A DNA stretch of 64,000 bases from WHSW01 sp963759295 (GTDB taxonomy: Bacteria; Actinomycetota; Thermoleophilia; Solirubrobacterales; 70-9), in contig CAVWYT010000010.1 of the NCBI GenBank assembly GCA_963759295.1, positions 1 through 64,000 on the forward strand, given 5' to 3'. Below the pieces are notes generated by a model. The model was not told where the DNA came from and ran no database searches. It was given only the letters and a program-made list of their open reading frames with translations. Numbering within the stretch: the stretch's first letter is position 1; each line of letters begins with the position of its first letter. The position numbers were made by a program, and so were the translations under genes. This document shows, piece after piece, positions 40,591 through 48,275 of this stretch.

Positions 40591-41228
40591 ACGCCCGCCG
40601 GCTCGATCCGCCACCGCCACGGTGGTTCCTCGCCGGGGGCGAACTCGTACTGGTTGCGCCCCGCGAGCGTCTCGAGCGCGACCAGGGCCGGCACGGCGTC
40701 GTCGAGCAGCGGCGTGGCCGCCAGCGCGGCAACTCGGGCCGAGCTCGCCCGCCGCTCGATCGACTCCCAGCCGAGGGTTGGGCGGTAGGACCAGTAGGTG
40801 ATCGCCACCGGGCCGCCGGAGCGGCGACGGTCGTCGACGGCGACGAACTCGGTGACGCGTCGGTTCGACGCCGTCAGTCCCGGCCGCGGGCCCGGCGCGG
40901 CGCAGCCGGCCGAGCGGCAGTAGCGGAAGTCGACCGGCAACAGCGGCGCGCCCCCGGCTCCGGCATCGGCCACAGGCGACGGCGCGAGCGCCCGCACGGC
41001 GCCGGCGACGGGTCGCCCGTAGGCCTCGGTGAGCGGGTCGCGCCAGCACGGACCCGGGCCGACCGCGCCGCAGCGGAGCTTGCGCGCCACCGCGAACCCG
41101 AGCTCGCGCCCGCTCTCATCGGCCCCCGAGGCGAGCGCCGCGATTCCGGCGGCCAGCAGGACCGCGATCATCAGCGCGAGCCCCGTGTGCTCGACGGTCG
41201 CTGCGCCCGAGTCCGACGATGCTCTCAT
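40497..41228 (-). CDS. TadE-like single-pass membrane protein, unknown
   Basis: A 243-residue protein with a TadE/pilin-like N-terminus: a short polar leader, then GAATVEHTGLALMIAVLLAA, where the Glu lies at the start of the hydrophobic helix. The rest is an exported domain with six or more cysteines (LRCGAVGPGPCW, YCRSAGCAAPG) and a Trp-rich end. No other tad genes are present. TAGCGT lies 8 bases before the ATG. The final 30 residues overlap the convergent DUF2804 gene by 94 bases and may not be conserved. Function unknown. Confidence 0.62.
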   Translation of the reverse strand: MRASSDSGAATVEHTGLALMIAVLLAAGIAALASGADESGRELGFAVARKLRCGAVGPGPCWRDPLTEAYGRPVAGAVRALAPSPVADAGAGGAPLLPVDFRYCRSAGCAAPGPRPGLTASNRRVTEFVAVDDRRRSGGPVAITYWSYRPTLGWESIERRASSARVAALAATPLLDDAVPALVALETLAGRNQYEFAPGEEPPWRWRIEPAGVYQRASWCSITPKPCASSIPPGRVPVKVPNG

Positions 41229-41236
41229 CGCTCGCC

Positions 41237-41242
41237 ACGCTA
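41237..41242 (-). promoter_or_regulatory. Leaderless-type -10 box of the TadE-like gene
   Basis: TAGCGT on the minus strand ends 8 bases before the ATG at 41228. Confidence 0.4.
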
Positions 41243-41293
41243 GAAGCGCGCGCTCGACGCGAGGGACGACGGACGTGCCGAATCAGCGCCGGC

Positions 41294-41566
41294 TCAGGAA
41301 AGGCCCTCGCGCGCCTCGCGCACGAGCGTGACCGCCTCGGGGAACACGACTCGGATCGCGTCGCGGACCTGCATCGCCTGCTCGTCGCTGCCGCCGTGCA
41401 GCTCCAGCCTGGCGATTGCCGCCACGGTCATGTCCACAGCGAGCTTGATCGCGTTGTCGGCCCAGGCGACGCGCTGCGCCCCCTGCATCTGCTCGGCCAT
41501 CTCGCCGAGCCGAGCGCGAAGCTCGTCCGGGTCGCCGAAGAGGCCGAAGGGATCGCCGCCTTCCAT
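41294..41566 (-). CDS. Small helical protein, unknown
   Basis: A 90-residue protein rich in helix-forming residues (DPDELRARLGEMAEQMQGAQ, then a second helix with AIKLAVDMTVAAIARLEL). It has the look of a small cytosolic coiled-coil or regulatory protein; no family was recognised. The ATG at 41566 is chosen because TATAGT lies 8 bases upstream, the spacing seen at other leaderless genes here. A GTG two codons earlier would sit too close to that box. It lies 65 bases upstream of the TadE-like gene on the same strand. Confidence 0.6.
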   Translation of the reverse strand: MEGGDPFGLFGDPDELRARLGEMAEQMQGAQRVAWADNAIKLAVDMTVAAIARLELHGGSDEQAMQVRDAIRVVFPEAVTLVREAREGLS

Positions 41567-41574
41567 CCCCACCG

Positions 41575-41580
41575 ACTATA
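41575..41580 (-). promoter_or_regulatory. Leaderless-type -10 box of the 90-residue protein gene
   Basis: TATAGT on the minus strand, a near-consensus -10 hexamer, ends 8 bases before the ATG at 41566. Confidence 0.48.
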
Positions 41581-41610
41581 GAGAGCCGTCGGCGGGCCCG
41601 GGACCGCCAC

Positions 41611-42264
41611 CTAGGCCCGGCCGCGCCGAGCCCCCCGGCGCGCCACCATCACCCCGCCGCGGCGGACGAGCGTCGCCGCGAGTTCGAGCGGCGCCGAGAC
41701 CAAGGCGATGAGCGGCGCCCCGAGCACCGTGACCACGACGTCGATCGCGAACCGCGCGCGGCCGCGGGCGCTCGACGGGCGCAGGCGCCCGGCGCGGACC
41801 TCGCGCGCGAAGTTGGGGTGGAAGGTGAGACCGTTGAGCAGCGTTTGCCACATCCAGCCGAGGGCGCGCCAGGAGGCTGGCGTTCGCGGTCTGTCGATCG
41901 GTTCGCCATTGCGTTCCGCGAGCAGCTCGAGGCCGGCCGGCGTCAGCAGCAGCCGGCCCGGCGCGCGATCGAAGCCGGCCCAGCCCTCGACCCCGATCCA
42001 CGCCTGGAGGCTGGCGCGGTTGGGTGCCGCGATCGTCTCGTCCCCGGCGCTGCTGCGCTCGAGCGCCCGCCACTCGGCCGCCAGGTCGATCGTCGCGTCG
42101 CGCTCCAGCGCGGTGCCGCACTCCTCGCAGCGAACGATCACCCGCTCCTCGGCCGGACGGGTCTCGAGCGGCAGTCCGACGCTCGCCTGCCCGGGCCGCG
42201 GCGGCAGCGCGACCCACGCGTAGAGCGGCCGTCCGCACAGCGGGCAGGGTCGCGGCGCGCTCAA
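41611..42264 (-). CDS. Zinc-ribbon membrane-associated protein, unknown
   Basis: A 217-residue protein. Two Cys pairs (PCPLCGRPL near the N-terminus and VRCEECGTAL about 45 residues on) form a zinc ribbon. The middle carries a Trp-rich helical part (PASWRALGWMWQTLLNGLTF), reminiscent of methyltransferase-associated zinc-ribbon proteins. The end has a hydrophobic stretch (FAIDVVVTVLGAPLIALVSAPLELAATL, split by Pro) and a basic tail, so it may be membrane-bound. The TTG at 42264 is tentative; the frame is open to 42363 but would overlap the divergent CBS gene. No family was recognised. Confidence 0.55.
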   Translation of the reverse strand: MSAPRPCPLCGRPLYAWVALPPRPGQASVGLPLETRPAEERVIVRCEECGTALERDATIDLAAEWRALERSSAGDETIAAPNRASLQAWIGVEGWAGFDRAPGRLLLTPAGLELLAERNGEPIDRPRTPASWRALGWMWQTLLNGLTFHPNFAREVRAGRLRPSSARGRARFAIDVVVTVLGAPLIALVSAPLELAATLVRRGGVMVARRGARRGRA

Positions 42265-42312
42265 GGGGGACCGGGCTCGACCGACATGGACGCCGGATCG
42301 TATTCGCACGGA

Positions 42313-42318
42313 TATCGT
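42313..42318 (+). promoter_or_regulatory. Leaderless-type -10 box of the CBS gene
   Basis: TATCGT ends 7 bases before the GTG at 42326. Confidence 0.42.
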
Positions 42319-42325
42319 TGGGCCC

Positions 42326-42772
42326 GTGCAGCTCCGCGAGATCATGACGCCGGGGGTGGTCACCGCCCGCCTCGACGCGAACCTGCTCGAGGTCGCGCAG
42401 CTGATGCGCGATCACTCGGTCGGCTCGGTCGTGATCTGCGACAGCGACGGAGGGCCGACGGCGATGGTCACCGACCGGGACCTGACCGTCCGTGCGCTGG
42501 CGGAGGAGCGGCCCGCCGACGAGCCCGTCTCCGAGCACGCCTCCAGGCCACTGGTAACGGGCGAGCCCGAGATGGACCTCGAGGAGGCGGCGGCGCTGAT
42601 GGTCTCGCACCGGGTCCGCCGCCTGCCCGTGGTCGAGGGCGAGCGCTTGGTCGGGATCGTCACCCTCGACGACATCGCCGTTCGCACCGGCAACCTCGAG
42701 GTCGCGCAGCGGATGACGCAGGAGGTCATCGAGGGCGCGCTTCCCGGGTTCTTCTTCCACGAGCGCGGCTGA
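42326..42772 (+). CDS. Twin CBS-domain protein
   Basis: A 148-residue protein made of two CBS domains, which usually bind adenine nucleotides and regulate partners. The first reads REIMTPGVVTARLDANLLEV with VVICDSDGG and TDRDLTVRAL. The second reads EAAALMVSHRVRRLPVVEGE with LVGIVTLDDIAVR. A short tail ending GFFFHERG follows. It heads a row of four closely spaced genes (71-residue, 289-residue and 149-residue proteins), so it may sense energy state for a membrane process. The partner is unknown. Confidence 0.86.
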   Translation: MQLREIMTPGVVTARLDANLLEVAQLMRDHSVGSVVICDSDGGPTAMVTDRDLTVRALAEERPADEPVSEHASRPLVTGEPEMDLEEAAALMVSHRVRRLPVVEGERLVGIVTLDDIAVRTGNLEVAQRMTQEVIEGALPGFFFHERG

Positions 42773-42776
42773 GCGG

Positions 42777-42992
42777 ATGGGCCTGCCGTCACCCCGCCAA
42801 CAGCGCGCCCGCGCCCGCATCGAAGCCATGGTCGGCCTCGCGGCACCGTTTCTCGACCTCTTGCTCGCCGCCGGCGACCGCGTCTCGCGGATCGCCGGGT
42901 CCGACGACGACTACGTCCCGATCCGACCCGCATCGGAGCGGCTCGAGCTCGAGTCCGGCGCTCGGCGGGCGCTGCACAGCGAGGCCGACTGA
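42777..42992 (+). CDS. 71-residue protein, unknown
   Basis: A small protein starting 4 bases after the CBS gene. The first half has a helix with RQQRARARIEAMVGLAAPFL and LDLLLAAGDRVSRI; the tail is acidic and includes GSDDDYVPIRP. It looks soluble or membrane-peripheral. A TTG-started membrane protein gene follows 2 bases after its stop. Its position in a tight row supports it being real, but no family was recognised. Confidence 0.58.
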   Translation: MGLPSPRQQRARARIEAMVGLAAPFLDLLLAAGDRVSRIAGSDDDYVPIRPASERLELESGARRALHSEAD

Positions 42993-42994
42993 GC

Positions 42995-43864
42995 TTGAAC
43001 CGCCGCGAGCTGCTCGAGCGCGAACGCAAGCACCGCCCGGTCGCCGCGCTCTGCGCGCTCGGAGTCCCGCTGCTGATCATCGGCTCATACATCGGCGCGG
43101 GCCGCCTCGGCCTGCCGTCGTCGGGGATCGCGACCGAGCAGGTCCGCGCCTTCGACGCGAACTCGGGCGCGCTGCTGCTGGTCGTGATCGTGCGCTCGAT
43201 CGGCTTCCTGCTGCTGATCCCGCCGCTCGTCTTCCTTTACCGGGCGACGCGCGCGCGGCGACCGGAGCTGCCCGCGGCGATGTACGGCTTCACTTTCATC
43301 GGTCCGCTGCTGCTCGCGATCCAGGGCCTGCTCGGCTACTTCGGGCAGTCGGAGGTCGCCTCGGATTTCGTCGGTCGCTACGGTGCCGGCGGCGACATCT
43401 ACAGCCTGCTCGACGACCTCACCGACGATTCTTCGCTGACGACGGTCGCCACCAGCATCGCGCTGCCGGCGATCCTCGGTCTCGGCGTGGCGATGATCTA
43501 CTTCCCGCTCCAGGCGATGCGCGCCGGGCTGCTGACGAGGTTCTTCGCCACCCTCGGAATGGCGCTCGGCGGCGCCACCGTGCTGTTCACGAGCCTGACC
43601 CTGCTCCCCGACGCGCTCTGGTTTCTGTGGCTCGGCCTGGTGTTCGTGGGGCGCACGCCGCAGGGCCGCCCGCCGGCCTGGGACACGGGCGAGGCGATCC
43701 CGTGGCCGCGCCCCGGGGAGGAGCCCGCGCGCCCCGCGCCCTCGCCGGCCGGAGTGGTCGAGGGTGAGGCAACCGAGGTCTTCGCCGGCGACGAGCAGGA
43801 GGCGCCGGACCACACCGGTCGCCGCGAACGGGCGCGCAAGCGCAAACGCAAGCGGCGCCGGTGA
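42995..43864 (+). CDS. Five-to-six-helix membrane protein, unknown
   Basis: A 289-residue membrane protein. Hydrophobic segments are near residues 17-35, 60-82, 90-112, 148-170 and 180-212. A charged Pro/Glu-rich cytoplasmic tail ends in a run of Arg and Lys. The GQSEVASDFV and DDLTDDSSLTTVATS loops between helices are probably outside. The TTG start lies 2 bases after the 71-residue gene, and the stop overlaps the next GTG. The topology suggests a small transport or regulatory protein; no family was recognised. Confidence 0.6.
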   Translation: MNRRELLERERKHRPVAALCALGVPLLIIGSYIGAGRLGLPSSGIATEQVRAFDANSGALLLVVIVRSIGFLLLIPPLVFLYRATRARRPELPAAMYGFTFIGPLLLAIQGLLGYFGQSEVASDFVGRYGAGGDIYSLLDDLTDDSSLTTVATSIALPAILGLGVAMIYFPLQAMRAGLLTRFFATLGMALGGATVLFTSLTLLPDALWFLWLGLVFVGRTPQGRPPAWDTGEAIPWPRPGEEPARPAPSPAGVVEGEATEVFAGDEQEAPDHTGRRERARKRKRKRRR

Positions 43865-44310
43865 ACGAGACCCGGCCGATCTCCCGCCACCGATCGGCGA
43901 TCGCGATCGCCCTCGGCGTGCTCGGCGCAGTGCAGCTCGTGGACGGGCTCTACGCGCTGCTCGCACCCCGCTCGTTCTACGACGACTTCCCGTTCGGTCG
44001 AGGCTGGGTCGAGGCGCTCCCCGCCTACAACGAGCACCTGGTGCGCGACGTCGGCGGCCTCTTCTTGGCGACGGCCGTCGTAATGCTGGCGGCGGCGTGG
44101 ATCCTCGAGCGCCGCTTGGTCGTGATCGCGTGCGTCGCGTACCTGGCGTTCTCGATCCCGCACACGATCTACCACTACCTCCACCTCGACGTCTACGACG
44201 CCGGCGACGTGATCGCCAACACGATCGCCCTCGCCGCGACTGTTCTGCTGCCGCTCTGGGTGCTGTTCGTGATCCTCACCGGCCGTGCCTCCGAGCCGGT
44301 GCCTCGATGA
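43861..44310 (+). CDS. Four-helix membrane protein, unknown
   Basis: A 149-residue protein with four hydrophobic helices (about 14-34, 64-84, 86-104 and 118-140) and conserved-looking polar residues between them (FPFGRGWVEALPAYNEHLVR, HTIYHYLHLD). The paired His residues in HTIYHYLHLD lie at a helix end and could bind a metal or heme. The GTG start overlaps the upstream stop as GTGA, so it is coupled to the previous membrane protein. No family was recognised. Confidence 0.65.
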   Translation: MNETRPISRHRSAIAIALGVLGAVQLVDGLYALLAPRSFYDDFPFGRGWVEALPAYNEHLVRDVGGLFLATAVVMLAAAWILERRLVVIACVAYLAFSIPHTIYHYLHLDVYDAGDVIANTIALAATVLLPLWVLFVILTGRASEPVPR

Positions 44311-44338
44311 GCGGCCCCGGCGCCGTCTGAACGGTTGC

Positions 44339-45967
44339 TCAGCCCAGGGTGTTGACGCCGGGCGGGCTGTCGGCCGCCTGGGCGACGACCGCGACGCGCT
44401 TGCGGTGCGTGCGGATCTCGCTCATGATCCGCTCCAGCCGGGGCTCGGTGGAGGAATCGACGTGGCTCATCGCCTCGGCGATCGCCGGGTGCACGGACGC
44501 GATCGCCTCGTGCATCGACTGGGCGACCGCTCGGTAGGTGGGGTGGCCCTCGCGTCCCGAGCGCAGCTCGCAGACGTGCATCGCCTCTCGCGCGTTGAGG
44601 TCGAGGACGTATCGGATCCGGTAGCCGAGGCAGAGCGCGTAGGGCGCCGCCTCGGTCAGGCCCTCCCCCTCGAGGCGCTCGAACTCGGTCCGCGAGAGCT
44701 CGAGCGCGCGCTCGTACTCGTCGCCGGCCCCGGCCTCGTGGACCTCGTCCGGAACGCCGGCGCCGAGCTCGGGCCCGAGGCGCTGCCATTGGCAGGTGAG
44801 CATCCGGTGGCGCTGCATGTCGCGGAAGCCGCCGTAGTCGGAGACGATCTCGAACCTGTAGCGGACCGCCTCCCAGCCGCGCCCCGGCCGGTGGCGCCGG
44901 TTGCGGCGCTCGCCTGCCAGCTCGCCGATCAGCTCGGCGCGCTCGATCGGGTCGAGAGCCCCGATCCGGTGCCTGATCTCGGTCTCGGAGGCGCCCGCGG
45001 ACTCGAACAGCGAGGCGGCCACCAGGTCGTCCTCGGTTCCGTCGACGTGCACCAGATCGACCGTGGGCGCCATCTCGCCGCTGCGCCGGTCGAGCCCGAG
45101 CCGCGCGACCGCCCGCTCGGTCGTCCTGCGGCGCTCGACCAGGTGCGCGATCCAGTCGCCGCCCCGGTCGGGGCGCCCGACCCGGGCGACGAAGCTCGGG
45201 ATCACCTTGGAGAGCTCCTCGAACAGCATCTCGCCGTAATCGCGCGCCTCGGGCAGCGGGGAGGCCGCTAGCCGCAGCAGGAGCTGCTCATAGGCCTGAC
45301 CGGAGCCGAATACGCCGACGTGGCTGAGGGTCGAGGCCGGAAGCAGGCCCCGCAGGAGGTCGAGCGCCTTGGCGCGGATCGACCTCTGCCATGCGGCCTC
45401 GGGTTGCTCGGAGTCGTGAGGCCAGCGCTCGGCGGCCCACACCTGGGTGCGCGCGAGGGCCCGGGAGTAGATCGCGAACAGCTCGTCCATCGCCGCGCGG
45501 TAGGCGGGTCCGAGCTCCTGATCGGAGTAGTAGCGATGGCCCCCGATCCCCTCGACCGGCTTGTCGTAAGGGATGTAGCGGGTCGACTGCTCCAGGTAGG
45601 CGGCCAGCCGGCCGCGCTGCAGCACCTTGGTGAGCACGTTCGAGGCCCACTCGCAGGCGACGTGGGCGGCGCCGAGCTGGGCGATCGAGTCGTCGCCGAA
45701 CCCGGTCAGCACGCGCTCGTAGAGCGCCGCCGCGCGCTTGCCCTCGACGCCGTCGAACGGCCGCGAGCCCTCGGGCACGTCGCCCGCGAACTCGTCCAGG
45801 TAGAGGCGCCGGAGGGTTCCCGGGTAGCGCGAGTAGCGCGCGAACAGCGCCCCCTTCACCGTCTCGGGGAGGTTGACGAGGCAGAAGACGGGGCGATCGA
45901 GGTTCGTGAAGTGGGGCTCGAGCAGGGCTCGCTCGGAAGCGGTGAAGGACTCGACCGGGTAGCGCAC
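44339..45967 (-). CDS. Double-length ThyX-like FAD-dependent thymidylate synthase
   Basis: A 542-residue protein built from two ThyX-like halves. The N-terminal half has DDSIAQLGAAHVACEWASN and then QRGRLAAYLEQSTRYIPYDK (about 118-136), matching the ThyX EQS-x-RY end but with RGR for RHR. The C-terminal half has RDMQRHRMLTCQWQRLG (about 382-398), with RHR kept and the NExSxRY part lost. Normal ThyX is about 220-250 residues and works as a tetramer. This may be an active single-chain form, or a flavoprotein with another function. The GTG has TACGAT 6 bases upstream. Confidence 0.8.
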   Translation of the reverse strand: MRYPVESFTASERALLEPHFTNLDRPVFCLVNLPETVKGALFARYSRYPGTLRRLYLDEFAGDVPEGSRPFDGVEGKRAAALYERVLTGFGDDSIAQLGAAHVACEWASNVLTKVLQRGRLAAYLEQSTRYIPYDKPVEGIGGHRYYSDQELGPAYRAAMDELFAIYSRALARTQVWAAERWPHDSEQPEAAWQRSIRAKALDLLRGLLPASTLSHVGVFGSGQAYEQLLLRLAASPLPEARDYGEMLFEELSKVIPSFVARVGRPDRGGDWIAHLVERRRTTERAVARLGLDRRSGEMAPTVDLVHVDGTEDDLVAASLFESAGASETEIRHRIGALDPIERAELIGELAGERRNRRHRPGRGWEAVRYRFEIVSDYGGFRDMQRHRMLTCQWQRLGPELGAGVPDEVHEAGAGDEYERALELSRTEFERLEGEGLTEAAPYALCLGYRIRYVLDLNAREAMHVCELRSGREGHPTYRAVAQSMHEAIASVHPAIAEAMSHVDSSTEPRLERIMSEIRTHRKRVAVVAQAADSPPGVNTLG

Positions 45968-45973
45968 GAGGCG

Positions 45974-45979
45974 ATCGTA
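45974..45979 (-). promoter_or_regulatory. Leaderless-type -10 box of the ThyX-like gene
   Basis: TACGAT on the minus strand ends 6 bases before the GTG at 45967, supporting that start over any upstream extension. Confidence 0.42.
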
Positions 45980-46035
45980 GTGATCGTGGCGGCGTCGCTC
46001 GCGCCTCCGGAGCCCCTTTCCTAACCAGGGGTCGC

Positions 46036-46395
46036 CTACCCGGCAGGGGGCGGCGGGAACTCCATCAGCTCGACTCGGTGTCCGCCCGGAGCGATCGCGA
46101 AGGCGCGCCGCGCGCCCCACAGCCGCCGCGACTCCGAGACCTCGTGGCCGGCCGCCGCGACGCGCGCGATCGTCGCCTCGAAGTCGTCGACGACGACCGC
46201 CGCGTGACCGAGTACCGGCACGGTGGCCGTATCCGTGTGGATCAGGTGGATGTGCGTGCCCTCGCGCGCCACCCAGGTGACGTAGCCGCCCAGCGTCTCG
46301 GGCGAGTCGATCCGCTCGAAGCCGAGCAGCCCCCAGAACTCGACCGCGGGCTCGACCTGCTCGGGGTCGATCTCGATCGAGACGTGTTGGAGCAC
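46036..46395 (-). CDS. VOC/glyoxalase-like protein
   Basis: A 119-residue vicinal-oxygen-chelate protein. The paired beta-alpha-beta modules read LQHVSIEIDPEQVEPAVEFW with LLGFERI, and AVVVDDFEATIARVAAAGHE with the C-terminal PGGHRVELMEF, where His and Glu are typical metal ligands. It could be a glyoxalase, dioxygenase or antibiotic-binding relative; substrate is unknown. The GTG lies 3 bases after the NTF2-like gene stop, so the two are cotranscribed. Confidence 0.8.
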   Translation of the reverse strand: MLQHVSIEIDPEQVEPAVEFWGLLGFERIDSPETLGGYVTWVAREGTHIHLIHTDTATVPVLGHAAVVVDDFEATIARVAAAGHEVSESRRLWGARRAFAIAPGGHRVELMEFPPPPAG

Positions 46396-46398
46396 CGC

Positions 46399-46809
46399 CT
46401 AGCCCAGCCCGGCTGCCGCGCGCGCCTCGTCCCAGTCGTCGAAGGCGTCGATCCGAACGACCTCCTCGCCCGAGTACCTGGCGAGGTGCGCGTAGCGAAG
46501 CGACACCTCCTCGCCGGAGCCGCGCTCGGTGCCGTGGAAGGTGAGCAGGGCGAGAACCCGGTCCTCGCCCGCGGGGCGAATCTCCTCGACGTCGAAGCGC
46601 AGCAGCGCCCAGGGCTCCTCGATGAACGAGGTCCAGAACTCGACCATCCCCTCGCGCCCGTGATAGACGGGCTCGATCCCGGGGAACAGCTGCGCGGTGT
46701 GGAACTCGAGATCCGGCGAAGCCTGTTCGAGGATCCAGACCAGGTCGCGACGGTTCCAGGCGTCGAGCGCCTCGCGGTAGCGGTCGACGAGCTCGTTGCT
46801 GGCGTTCAC
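46399..46809 (-). CDS. NTF2/SnoaL-like protein
   Basis: A 136-residue alpha+beta-barrel protein of the NTF2/SnoaL-like superfamily. The opening helix NELVDRYREALDAWNRRDLV and strand SPDLEFHTAQLFPGIEPVYHG are typical, as is the closing ARYSGEEVVRIDAFDDW. Members are small isomerases, hydrolases or binding proteins; no active-site acid set specific to one group was recognised. The GTG has GATACT 9 bases upstream. It is cotranscribed with the VOC gene, and the two may act on one substrate. Confidence 0.78.
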   Translation of the reverse strand: MNASNELVDRYREALDAWNRRDLVWILEQASPDLEFHTAQLFPGIEPVYHGREGMVEFWTSFIEEPWALLRFDVEEIRPAGEDRVLALLTFHGTERGSGEEVSLRYAHLARYSGEEVVRIDAFDDWDEARAAAGLG

Positions 46810-46818
46810 TCCGGAATC

Positions 46819-46824
46819 AGTATC
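46819..46824 (-). promoter_or_regulatory. Possible -10 box of the NTF2-like gene
   Basis: GATACT on the minus strand ends 9 bases before the GTG at 46809. It is a poorer match than the other boxes and lies within the end of the aminotransferase gene. Confidence 0.28.
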
Positions 46825-48187
46825 ACGCCGACAGCTCCGCGCAGGCCTCCGCGAAGGCCGCGGAGTGGGCGTCGACGTCGGCCTCGCTGGTCGCCGGCGA
46901 GATCAGCGCCATCATGTGAAACGGGGTCATCAGCACACCGCGGTTGAGCATGTAGAGATGCATCAGCGCGTCGAGCTCGTTATCGATCCCCGCGTCGGCC
47001 TCGGAGCCGTTGCGCGGGCGGCGGGGGGCGAACATGTACTCGGCCCGACAGCCGAGCCGGGTCACCTGCCAGGGCAGGCCGTGCGCCCGGATCGAATTCG
47101 CGGCCGCCGCCTCGAACCGCTCGCCCAGCGCGATCATGCGCTCGAACGCCGCATCGGTGAGCACCTCGCTCAGCGTCGCCCGCGCCGCCGCCAGCGAGAG
47201 CGCGTTGCCGGCCAGCGTGCCGCCGATCCCGCCGACGTCCGCCGCGTCCCAGATCGTCGTCGCGAGCACGCGCTCGGCGACCTCGGCGCTCAGTCCGTAG
47301 GCGCCCAGGGGGACGCCGCCGGCGATCGGCTTGCCGACGGTGAGCAGGTCCGGCTCGAGGCCGCTGGCCGCCGTGTAGCCCCCCGGGCCGCAGCAGAGCG
47401 TGTGGGTCTCGTCGATGATCAGCAGCGCCTCGGCGGCGCGTGTCAGCTCTCGCAACGCCTCGTGGAAGCCCGGGTCCGGGAGCACGATGCCGATGTTGGT
47501 CAGCGCCGGCTCGGTCAGCACGCAGGCGACGTCGCCATGGGCGAGCTCGCGCTCGAGGGCCGCGGCGTCGTTGAACTCGACCACGCGGGTCGTCTCGGCG
47601 AGCGCCACCGGCGGGCCGAGGTTGCCGTGCCGGGCGACGACGTCGGTGCCGGCAAGCGTGGCGAAGGTCTCGTCGACGGTGCCGTGATAGCAGTGATTGA
47701 AGACCAGGATCCGCGGCCGATCGGTGAGCTGTCGCGCGAGGCGGATAGCGAATCGGTTCGCGTCGGTGGCCGAGAGCGTGAACTGCCAGGCGGGCAGGCC
47801 GAACCGCCGCCGCATCTCCTCCCCGACTGAGACCGCGTCCTCGCTCGGCAACATCGTCGTGATCCCGTGACCCGCCCGCTCGCGGATCGCACGCACCGTC
47901 GGCTCGGGCGAGTGGCCGCTCATCGCGCCGGTATCGCCGAGACAGAGGTCCGCGTAGGTGTTGCCGTCGACGTCGACGAGCGTCGCGCCGTGGGCCTCGG
48001 CGATGAAGATCGGGAACGCCCCGGGCCAGCGCGTCATCCAGTTCATCGGCACGCCCGAAAGCAGCGACCCCTCGGCCCGGGCATGCAGCTCGGCCGAACG
48101 CGGGTGCGCCGCGGCGAAGCGCTCGCGCTCGCGGGAGAGCAGCTCGGCGATCCTCGAGCGGGGCGGGGCGGCGGCCATCACCCGCAT
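46823..48187 (-). CDS. Class III PLP-dependent aminotransferase
   Basis: A 454-residue PLP enzyme of the class III family, closest in layout to glutamate-1-semialdehyde aminomutase. Features are DVDGNTYADLCLGDTGAMSG, the cofactor Tyr/His segment FNHCYHGTVDE, IIDETHTLCCGPGG (PLP Asp) and the Schiff-base Lys in LTVGKPIAGGVPLG. SATDANRFAIRLAR replaces the usual GSEA-type motif, so substrate specificity may differ. The true hemL context (porphyrin genes) is absent. It starts with ATG at 48187 and is followed closely by the NTF2-like and VOC genes. Confidence 0.85.
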   Translation of the reverse strand: MRVMAAAPPRSRIAELLSRERERFAAAHPRSAELHARAEGSLLSGVPMNWMTRWPGAFPIFIAEAHGATLVDVDGNTYADLCLGDTGAMSGHSPEPTVRAIRERAGHGITTMLPSEDAVSVGEEMRRRFGLPAWQFTLSATDANRFAIRLARQLTDRPRILVFNHCYHGTVDETFATLAGTDVVARHGNLGPPVALAETTRVVEFNDAAALERELAHGDVACVLTEPALTNIGIVLPDPGFHEALRELTRAAEALLIIDETHTLCCGPGGYTAASGLEPDLLTVGKPIAGGVPLGAYGLSAEVAERVLATTIWDAADVGGIGGTLAGNALSLAAARATLSEVLTDAAFERMIALGERFEAAAANSIRAHGLPWQVTRLGCRAEYMFAPRRPRNGSEADAGIDNELDALMHLYMLNRGVLMTPFHMMALISPATSEADVDAHSAAFAEACAELSA

Positions 48188-48275
48188 TGCAGCAGCTCGG
48201 CGAACGCCGGTTTGGATGATCCGAGAGCCGCGGGCAGGTCGAATCGGCGAGGCGCTCAGTCGCGGACGGGGGCGC

